In this document: positions 9,590-16,180 of the stretch, in pieces
How positions within the stretch are numbered: the first letter of the stretch is position 1
Layout of the letters: each line of letters opens with the position of its first letter
From: Candidatus Babelota bacterium
Lineage (GTDB): Bacteria; Babelota; Babeliae; Babelales; JACPOV01
Length of the DNA: 38,786 bases
Direction of reading: 5' to 3'
Assembly: GCA_022707425.1 (NCBI GenBank)
Contig: JAKJAQ010000004.1
Location: 1-38,786, forward strand
Translations under genes and position numbers: made by a program
The notes under the pieces: generated by a model
What the model was told of the DNA's origin: nothing
The model's input: the letters and a program-made list of their open reading frames with translations, nothing else
The model's database searches: none

Positions 9590-11971
9590 ATGAATATAAA
9601 AACGATTCGAATCATCCTTGGTGTGTGTTTGGCAATACAACCGGTTACGGATTTGTATAGTGCTCCAACATACTCATCAAAGAGTAGTAAGCGAAGCAAT
9701 AAGAAAAAAATTTCATTTGATTATACCGGCAAACCATTGGTGGATATTATCAATGAGCTTGCAGCTCTGAAGGGAGTGAATATTTTACTTCCGCAGGGTG
9801 CATTAGCTATCACTACTAAAGTGACCTATAGTGTACCACACAAAATAACGGTTGATGAAGCGTGGAAAGAGTTGATCATGCTTCTTGATCTTTCGGGATA
9901 CACAATTAGACCCGAAGGTGATTTGATAGCGATTATTAAAACTACCGATAATCCAAATATAAATCGTGAACCATTTACTTTATACATAGATCGACCGTTA
10001 ACTGATTTACCAAATAGCGAAGAAATAATACGCGCACTCTTTTATTTGACCAATATCAGTATCAAAGTTACGGGGAATGATTTAGTTTCTGTTCTTAAAG
10101 ATATGTTATCGCCGAATGCTGATATTAAGCTTGATGTAAAAACAAACTCAATTTTGATTACCGACAAATCGGTTAATATCAAAGGAGTTATGAAAATTAT
10201 TCAAGAACTTGATCAAAGTGGGTTACGCGATACAATCGAAGTTTTTCCGCTTTATTATGTCAATGCGCAAATTATTGATGATCTTTTTAATAAACAACTT
10301 TTTGCTGCACCACAAAATGGAGCAGCTCCGCAACTTCCTCAATCTTCCTATTTTCCTCGAAATACGAAAGTATTAGCGCTTGAACGTTCAAATTCACTTG
10401 TAATTATGGGCACCAGTAGCGCCATTTCGTTGGTGAAGAATTTTATTTTAAAATATATTGATCGACCGCTCGAATCTGGTGAATCGATTCTACACATTTA
10501 TGATTTGCAATATCTTAATGCAACCGAAGTTGCACCAATATTGCAACAATTGGTGACGCCGACGCAAGCGCAAGGGCAAACGGCTGGTAAAGTGGTAGGC
10601 CCACGTCAATATTTCAAAGATGTTATTATTCAAGCGGAAATCAACCGAAAAACTGAAACAATCACACCAACTCAACCTGGTGGTACACCCACTGGTTCTT
10701 CTACGCCAACAACTGAAGGATCGCAGCTTGGTGGCAATCGGCTTATTGTTGCTGCGCGTAAAAAAGATTGGGTAAGAATTAAAAAATTAATTGAAGATAT
10801 TGATAAACCACAGCCTCAAGTTGCGCTTGAAGTACTCATTATGGATTTGACATTAACCAACGATAGAATTCTTGGTTCTCAAATTCGTGATACGACCGGC
10901 GTGCAAAATAGCATTTCGCCTCGATTTAATTTTCAAAGTGCGCAGTTAACTTCGCCTATTTTGATTCCTCCGGTAACCGATGCTGCTGGAAACCAAGTTT
11001 TTTCTGGTAATGCTTTGATGGCAAATTTATTACAAATTTTAAATGCAACTGGGCCGCAAAATTTGGCCACCAGTAGAACACCCGGCTCATTTGTTATTTC
11101 ACTCAATGACAATGGCACCGGTTTGTGGGCAGTGTTTCAGTTGCTCAACAATTTTGCTAATACTACTATCCTTGCGCAACCATTTTTGGTAACAACTAAT
11201 CATCAACAAGCAACGGTTACCATTCAGCAGGAACGCCTCTTGCGTGGTGATGCTGACACGGCAAATACTTCTGTCGCAATTCGTTTTGAAACTGTAACTG
11301 CAGGTTTAACTGTTGATATTTTGCCGCACATTAGTTTAACGAATAATGTTAACTTGCAAGTGACGGTTAATTTAAATGAATTCGTTTCCAATGTGAGCAA
11401 TAACAGAATTACTCGCATTGTTCAAACATGTGCAAACGTAGGTAATGGCGAAGTGTTGGCGGTTGGTGGTTTGATCAGAAATCGCGAAAACATAGCAGTT
11501 AGCCAAACACCGTTATTAGGAAAAATTCCAATCATTGGCTGGTTTTTCAAAAATGAACAAAAGAATTTACAGAAAAATGATTTGCTTATTCTTATTTCGC
11601 CAACCGTTATTGAACCACGCTTGAAAGGTGGCATCAATGCATATACCAACCAAAAACTTGCACTTGCAAAAACCAATATTGACGATGCATTGTGTTTTGA
11701 AAATTTAAGAGATCCAATCACGCGATGGTTCTTTAAGCCAGATCCAAAAGTAGGTCAACGTACTATTGATGGCTATAAATACCATTCATTAGGCATTCAG
11801 GATGGAACAACGCATGATGTAGAATCTGATGTAATGCCTTGGACAGCAGAAGAGCATGCAGGTGACATTCCCACTCAAGAAACATTTGAAAAAGAAGGCG
11901 AACTATTAAAGAAAAAAATTATTAATGAGCAAAATCCGCTTCACACATCTAACATAGAAAGTGCCAATTGA
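9590..11971 (+). CDS. Secretin 2 (GspD/PilQ family paralogue)
   Basis: A 793-residue second secretin. It has a signal peptide (cleavage likely near DLYSAPT), an N0-like domain (ISFDYTGKPLVDIINELA), repeated N-domains, then the secretin core from QPQVALEVLIMDL (about residue 407) with TPLLGKIPIIGWFFKN (about residue 639) and LLILISPTVIEPRLKGG. A Gly/Thr/Pro-rich linker (about residues 365-380) interrupts the last N-domain. After the core it shares an RWFFK motif with secretin 1. It is clearly paralogous to but well diverged from secretin 1. A GGAG Shine-Dalgarno nine bases before the ATG fits. Its 3' end overlaps the convergent enolase gene by 31 bases. Whether it forms a separate channel, a mixed ring or a stage-specific replacement cannot be told from sequence. 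Confidence 0.9.
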   Translation: MNIKTIRIILGVCLAIQPVTDLYSAPTYSSKSSKRSNKKKISFDYTGKPLVDIINELAALKGVNILLPQGALAITTKVTYSVPHKITVDEAWKELIMLLDLSGYTIRPEGDLIAIIKTTDNPNINREPFTLYIDRPLTDLPNSEEIIRALFYLTNISIKVTGNDLVSVLKDMLSPNADIKLDVKTNSILITDKSVNIKGVMKIIQELDQSGLRDTIEVFPLYYVNAQIIDDLFNKQLFAAPQNGAAPQLPQSSYFPRNTKVLALERSNSLVIMGTSSAISLVKNFILKYIDRPLESGESILHIYDLQYLNATEVAPILQQLVTPTQAQGQTAGKVVGPRQYFKDVIIQAEINRKTETITPTQPGGTPTGSSTPTTEGSQLGGNRLIVAARKKDWVRIKKLIEDIDKPQPQVALEVLIMDLTLTNDRILGSQIRDTTGVQNSISPRFNFQSAQLTSPILIPPVTDAAGNQVFSGNALMANLLQILNATGPQNLATSRTPGSFVISLNDNGTGLWAVFQLLNNFANTTILAQPFLVTTNHQQATVTIQQERLLRGDADTANTSVAIRFETVTAGLTVDILPHISLTNNVNLQVTVNLNEFVSNVSNNRITRIVQTCANVGNGEVLAVGGLIRNRENIAVSQTPLLGKIPIIGWFFKNEQKNLQKNDLLILISPTVIEPRLKGGINAYTNQKLALAKTNIDDALCFENLRDPITRWFFKPDPKVGQRTIDGYKYHSLGIQDGTTHDVESDVMPWTAEEHAGDIPTQETFEKEGELLKKKIINEQNPLHTSNIESAN

Positions 11972-13191
11972 TCTTCAATGCTCAAAAGGCGATTGTATTT
12001 TGCTAAACGTTCACCATTAATACAACACCCAGCTTTAATTTGCCCTGAACTTGTGCCTACTGCCAAATCGGCAATGAATGAATCACATGTTTCTCCCGAG
12101 CGATGAGACACCATAACATTCATTCCATATTCTTGGCAGAGTTGAATTGATTGTAACGATTCGGTTACGGTACCAATTTGGTTTGGCTTTATGATAGCGG
12201 CGCTTGCTGCACCGTGTTCTATTCCATGCCAAATGCGTGCAGGATCGGTAGCAAAAAGATCATCACCTACAATTTGTACCTGATCTCCCATTACTTCCAT
12301 TAATTTTGCCCAACCTGCCCAATCATCTTGATCAAGGGGATCTTCGAGAGAATAAATTGGATAATCTTCCACTAGCTGGGCATACCACTCAATCATATCG
12401 TTAGTTGTTGCAGATTGATCACTCATTTTATAGGTATGATTTTTTCGATTGAAAAATTGCGAAGCCGCGCAATCGATAGCAATTTTAAAAATGCAATCAC
12501 CTTTAAATGAATCAATAGCTTTTACGAGTAAATCAAGTGCTTGATAATCATCCTTAAGTTCCGGAGCAAAAGCACCTTCATCGCTTTTAACCAATGCACA
12601 GCCTTCTTTTATGAGTAATTTTTTCAATCGTTGATGAAAAAGTATCGCATGCTCCATTGCTTGTGCAAATGTCTGTGTTCCCACAGGTAAAATTAAAAAT
12701 TCTTGAAACATGAGGTTATTATCTGCATGTGCACCACCGCTGATCATATTTATGAGCGGAAAAGGGAGTGTAACCGTTTCGGCGCCACAAAGATTTGCAA
12801 TGAGTTCATAAGGTTCTTGTTGAAACATAGATGCTTGTGCGCGTAAAATTGCAATGCTGGTCGCCAGCATTGTATTTGCGCCTAATTTTTCTTTGTTGTC
12901 AGTACCATCAAGACCGATCATGAGTTGATCCATTTCGATCACATTAGGCTCAAGGCCAATGAGTGATGGAGCGATTATTTCCTCAATCACTTTGATCGCT
13001 TTGCGCACACCATTACCCTCAAGTCGTTTACCACCATCACGCATTTCATGTGCTTCATGGCTGCTGCGGGTGAGACCTTCAGGAACTGATGAACAAAATG
13101 ATGAACCATCTTCTAAAAAAATTTGGCATTCAATGGTTGGGATTGTTCGTGAATCGTAAATTTCCCGTCCCTTGAGTTTGATAATCTTCAT
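11941..13191 (-). CDS. eno: Enolase (divergent)
   Basis: Glycolytic 2-phosphoglycerate hydratase, 416 residues. I start it at the ATG whose codon is 13189-13191 because the product then begins MKIIKLKGREIYDSR like other enolases and AGGA lies eight bases upstream; the frame extends 34 codons further without homology. Conserved residues include SGGAHADNN, QEF, the SDEG acid, the metal ligands in IDCAASQF, SLEDPLD and VGDDLFAT, the catalytic Lys in IIKPNQIG, SHRSGET and GQIKAG. Two regions differ. The usual SGASTG catalytic loop reads EGLTRSSHEA, with Thr41 where the second-Mg Ser is normal. The usual (C/S)RSER near the C-terminus reads INGER. It is probably an active enolase, but an atypical one. 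Confidence 0.93.
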   Translation of the reverse strand: MKIIKLKGREIYDSRTIPTIECQIFLEDGSSFCSSVPEGLTRSSHEAHEMRDGGKRLEGNGVRKAIKVIEEIIAPSLIGLEPNVIEMDQLMIGLDGTDNKEKLGANTMLATSIAILRAQASMFQQEPYELIANLCGAETVTLPFPLINMISGGAHADNNLMFQEFLILPVGTQTFAQAMEHAILFHQRLKKLLIKEGCALVKSDEGAFAPELKDDYQALDLLVKAIDSFKGDCIFKIAIDCAASQFFNRKNHTYKMSDQSATTNDMIEWYAQLVEDYPIYSLEDPLDQDDWAGWAKLMEVMGDQVQIVGDDLFATDPARIWHGIEHGAASAAIIKPNQIGTVTESLQSIQLCQEYGMNVMVSHRSGETCDSFIADLAVGTSSGQIKAGCCINGERLAKYNRLLSIEDQLALSMLDV

Positions 13192-13363
13192 AGCTCTCAT
13201 CCTTTTTTTGTCAGGGCACATCATTCTAATTGTCAGTGAACTACAGCTGTGATACAAAAGAAAAGAAAAACATAAAAAAAAGAAATTTTTCAAACTGACC
13301 TTGATGAAGATTGTGTTTATTTGATAAGGTGGTTTTTATTATTAATTTGAATGAAAGGAAAAC

Positions 13364-13843
13364 ATGGCAGGACATGTTAACATCGGAATTCCAGAAAAAA
13401 ATCGTAAAGAAGTATGTAAGCTGTTGCAGGTGATTCTAGCAAATGAATATGTGCTTTATACTAAAACGTTAAATTTTCATTGGAACGTTGAAGATCGACA
13501 ATTTCACGATTTTCATGAATTTTTCAAAGATCAGTATGAGATGCTTTTTGTTATTGTTGATGATGTTGCAGAACGAATTCGCTCACTCGGTACAAAATCA
13601 CACGGTTCTTTAACAGAATTTGCAAAATCAACCACACTGAAAGAAAAAGCGGTTGATGGAATGGATGGCATTGAAATGATTGCTCAATTGCTCAAAGACC
13701 ACGAAACAGTAATTCATCAATTGCGTGAAGATCAAGACACTGCAATGGAACTTGGTGATCAAGGCACGAACAATTTCTTAATTAGCTTAATAGAAAAACA
13801 TGAAAAAACAGCATGGATGTTGCGCTCGCATCTTGTAAAATAA
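13364..13843 (+). CDS. dps: Dps-like ferritin-family DNA-protection protein
   Basis: A 159-residue member of the Dps/miniferritin family, which stores iron and protects DNA against peroxide as a dodecamer. The family core is clear: LNFHWNVEDRQFHDFHEFFK ... VDDVAERIRSLG. By comparison with E. coli Dps (H51, H63, D67, D78, E82), the matching residues here are His39, His51, Lys55, Asp66 and Glu70. One ferroxidase ligand is therefore a lysine, with Asp56 next to it. The short N-terminus lacks the Lys-rich DNA-binding tail of E. coli Dps. AAAGGA precedes the ATG at good spacing. It is transcribed away from eno, with which it shares a 172-base intergenic region. Confidence 0.92.
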   Translation: MAGHVNIGIPEKNRKEVCKLLQVILANEYVLYTKTLNFHWNVEDRQFHDFHEFFKDQYEMLFVIVDDVAERIRSLGTKSHGSLTEFAKSTTLKEKAVDGMDGIEMIAQLLKDHETVIHQLREDQDTAMELGDQGTNNFLISLIEKHEKTAWMLRSHLVK

Positions 13844-13889
13844 TTTTTTTAGCAGAATCTAGCATTTAATATTGATTATTGCATAATAT

Positions 13890-13933
13890 GAGAATATCTT
13901 TTGTGTACAACTACATCAAAAGGTATTCTCATG
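13890..13933 (+). promoter_or_regulatory. Long hairpin sequestering the ribosome-binding site and start
   Basis: Bases 13890-13903 pair with 13917-13930 over 14 positions with a single G-U wobble, around a 13-base loop. Pairing can extend three more positions (A, U and a wobble G) into the ATG at 13931. The right arm contains the AAAAGG Shine-Dalgarno of the gene starting at 13931, so in the folded RNA both Shine-Dalgarno and start codon are hidden. No T-run follows, so this is not an intrinsic terminator for dps. It looks like a translational switch (thermosensor, small-RNA or ligand controlled), but the trigger cannot be read from sequence. Confidence 0.6.
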
Positions 13934-14314
13934 CATATGATTTTAAAGACAATAGTTATTATTTCTTGTTCAATTAATTGTTTTGGTTTTTCTACACAAG
14001 ATATTTCATTTTCTGATGTTCAAAAATTAATAACGACCAACAAAAACAGAAAAGTTTGTTTAAATGGTGTTGAATTTACAAAGGTGGCTGGTTTCGGCCC
14101 AACATCATCAACAATACAGCGTGAACATATTTTATGGAATGAACGATATAAAATTATTCACAAACGAAATTCTAAAGAATGGTATGTTCATATTGATAAT
14201 CGTAGCCGTCCAACAACAATTGGTGCTGTAACAATTTTTTGTGTTCCAGTGGCATTGTGTATATTTTCGGCATTGTATCGACAACACCATGCGAATTTAT
14301 CTACAAATTTATGA
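13931..14314 (+). CDS. Small membrane-associated hypothetical protein
   Basis: A 127-residue protein of no family I recognise. It begins with a hydrophobic signal or anchor segment (ILKTIVIISCSINCFGF) and ends with a second membrane helix (TIGAVTIFCVPVALCIFSAL) followed by a short polar tail. The middle is polar and basic (KRNSKEWYVHIDNRSRP). IISC resembles a lipobox, but the hydrophobic core before it is short. I chose the ATG at 13931 because AAAAGG lies seven bases upstream. An in-frame TTG at 13901 would add ten residues but lies inside the hairpin arm. The stop overlaps the convergent aspS stop by six bases. Translation is probably controlled by the start-site hairpin. Confidence 0.65.
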   Translation: MHMILKTIVIISCSINCFGFSTQDISFSDVQKLITTNKNRKVCLNGVEFTKVAGFGPTSSTIQREHILWNERYKIIHKRNSKEWYVHIDNRSRPTTIGAVTIFCVPVALCIFSALYRQHHANLSTNL

Positions 14315-16078
14315 TTGCTTAGTTGGCAAATAACGCAAGTGGTATTCGCGCAATCGTTTTTCTTCAACTGGCGTTGGTGCATCCATTAATGGATCATGTC
14401 CGCGCGCTGTTTTAGGGAACGCAATAACTTCACGAATTGATGTAGTGTTTGCAAGCAACATAATAAAGCGGTCAATACCAATTGCCAATCCGCCATGTGG
14501 TGGAAAACCAAGTTCTTGAGCTTCGAGTAAAAACCCAAATTTATTTTGTGCTTGTTCAGTAGTCATGCCCAACATTTCAAACACTTTTGCTTGACGCTCA
14601 GGATCATGAATACGAATTGAACCACCACCAAGTTCAACACCATTAAGTACAATATCATAAGCACGGGCTTTGATAGTGCCTGGAGTTTTATTTTCCCAAC
14701 CAGCTTGCGGTGCAGTGAATGGATGATGTTTTGCAACCCATTGTTTTGTTTCTTCATTAAATTCGAACATAGGAAAATCGGTAATCCAGACAAAGTTGAG
14801 TTGTCCTTCAGGAATTATGCCCAGTTCTTTTGCTACTTGATTACGTAAGCGACCTAATAATTCCCAAGCAGATTCATAAGCACCGGCAATAATAAAGAAT
14901 GTGTCACCTTTTTGTAATGATGGAAATGTAACTTTTAATTCATCAAAAAAGGTTGGTGGTAAAAATTTTGCAACGGGTGATTCAAGAATGTTGTTTTCAC
15001 CGACTTTTATCCACAACATACCTTTTGCACCCAATAATTGTGCTTTTGCAACCCATCCTTCAAGTTCAGACCGTGTAAATTGTGTATCATGCAAATACAA
15101 GCAACCTATTTTGCCTTGTTGTTCGAGAACTGCTTTCAAAAAGCTTAGTTGTGTTTGCGCAAAAAGTGAGGTAATGTCATGTACTTTTAATTCAAAACGT
15201 AAATCAGGTTTGTCAGAACCGTAATTTGAAAACGCTTCATCATAGGTCATGCGTTTGATAGGTAAATTAAGCTCTATGCCCAACACTTTTTTGAGTGTAT
15301 GTTTGAGCATCCCTTCAATAACTGACTGAATATTGCTTTCATCAATGAAAGACATTTCAACATCCAATTGCGTGAATTCTGGTTGACGGTCAGCACGCAA
15401 ATCTTCATCACGAAAACAACGAGCAATTTGGTAATATCTTTCTAAACCACTCGCCATTAACAACTGTTTGTAGAGTTGTGGTGATTGTGCAAGCGCATAA
15501 AACGAACCAGCTTTAACCCGTGATGGAACCAAAAAACCACGCGCGCCTTCGGGCGTGTCTTTGGTCAAAATTGGTGTTTCAAGATCATAAAAACCTTCTT
15601 GATGAAAAAATTCGCGCATCGCGAAAAGAATATCGTTACGCAAACCTAAATGGCGCTGCATAATCGGGCGACGCAGATCAAGATAGCGATATTTGAGACG
15701 CAATTCTTCATCAATATCCGATTCTTCGATACTGAATGGAAGTGGTTTTGCTTTATTTAAAATAGTCAGTTCGGTTATTTGAATTTCCCAGTTTCCTGTT
15801 GGCAACTCACTATTTATTGTTTGTGCAGAACGATCAACAACAGTGCCAGTGATTGAGATGACAAATTCAGAGCGTAAAGAATGTGCTTGTGTATGCGCAT
15901 CTTTAGAAAATGCTGGGTTAAAAACAAGTTGAACAAGTCCACTGCGATCGCGCAAATCAATAAAAATAAGACCTCCATGATCTCGGCGGCGTTGTACCCA
16001 GCCGGCAAGTGTTACTGATTTGTTTAAAAAAGATTGGTTGATTAAACCACATCCAGTTGTTCGGTTATAGTAACGCAT
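14309..16078 (-). CDS. aspS: Aspartyl-tRNA synthetase, bacterial type
   Basis: A 589-residue class II synthetase that attaches aspartate to tRNA-Asp, the usual size for the bacterial form. It has an N-terminal OB-fold anticodon-binding domain (VTLAGWVQRRRDHGGLIFID), motif 2 (YQIARCFRDEDLRADRQPEF), an inserted GAD domain in the middle, the bacterial HHPFTAP segment, GVELGGGSIRIHD, and motif 3 (GGLAIGIDRFIMLL). AAGGAA five bases before the ATG supports the start. Upstream on the same strand lies the outer-membrane barrel gene, separated by about 100 bases holding a stem-loop. Whether it is discriminating or also charges tRNA-Asn cannot be decided here. Confidence 0.96.
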   Translation of the reverse strand: MRYYNRTTGCGLINQSFLNKSVTLAGWVQRRRDHGGLIFIDLRDRSGLVQLVFNPAFSKDAHTQAHSLRSEFVISITGTVVDRSAQTINSELPTGNWEIQITELTILNKAKPLPFSIEESDIDEELRLKYRYLDLRRPIMQRHLGLRNDILFAMREFFHQEGFYDLETPILTKDTPEGARGFLVPSRVKAGSFYALAQSPQLYKQLLMASGLERYYQIARCFRDEDLRADRQPEFTQLDVEMSFIDESNIQSVIEGMLKHTLKKVLGIELNLPIKRMTYDEAFSNYGSDKPDLRFELKVHDITSLFAQTQLSFLKAVLEQQGKIGCLYLHDTQFTRSELEGWVAKAQLLGAKGMLWIKVGENNILESPVAKFLPPTFFDELKVTFPSLQKGDTFFIIAGAYESAWELLGRLRNQVAKELGIIPEGQLNFVWITDFPMFEFNEETKQWVAKHHPFTAPQAGWENKTPGTIKARAYDIVLNGVELGGGSIRIHDPERQAKVFEMLGMTTEQAQNKFGFLLEAQELGFPPHGGLAIGIDRFIMLLANTTSIREVIAFPKTARGHDPLMDAPTPVEEKRLREYHLRYLPTKQS

Positions 16079-16133
16079 CGAAGTTCCTTATCGATTGATA
16101 GGCGATCGAGATTTGATCGTTATTTTCAGTTAT

Positions 16134-16180
16134 CCAGCTTATCAGAAACTTAAGAGCCTGATAAGCTGGCAATTTTTTTT
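16134..16180 (+). terminator. 12-bp hairpin with T-run on the plus strand
   Basis: Perfect inverted repeat 16134-16145 / 16158-16169 (CCAGCTTATCAG and complement) with a 12-base loop, followed after CAA by eight T's (16173-16180). Sequence form is a rho-independent terminator for plus-strand RNA, yet both neighbouring genes are on the minus strand. On the minus strand the hairpin follows the barrel-protein stop, but its downstream side is not T-rich. It may still end or protect that mRNA. Confidence 0.6.

Noticed and set aside
13192-13293. 34-codon upstream extension of eno with a hydrophobic start
   Set aside because: It resembles a signal peptide but enolase is cytosolic, homology begins at MKIIKLKG, and the good Shine-Dalgarno serves the ATG at 13191.
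13901-13930. TTG start for the small membrane protein
   Set aside because: It lies inside the hairpin and has no Shine-Dalgarno; ATG at 13931 has AAAAGG.
13939-13981. Lipoprotein signal (IISC) in the small membrane protein
   Set aside because: The hydrophobic core before the cysteine is too short to be convincing and the protein has a C-terminal membrane helix.
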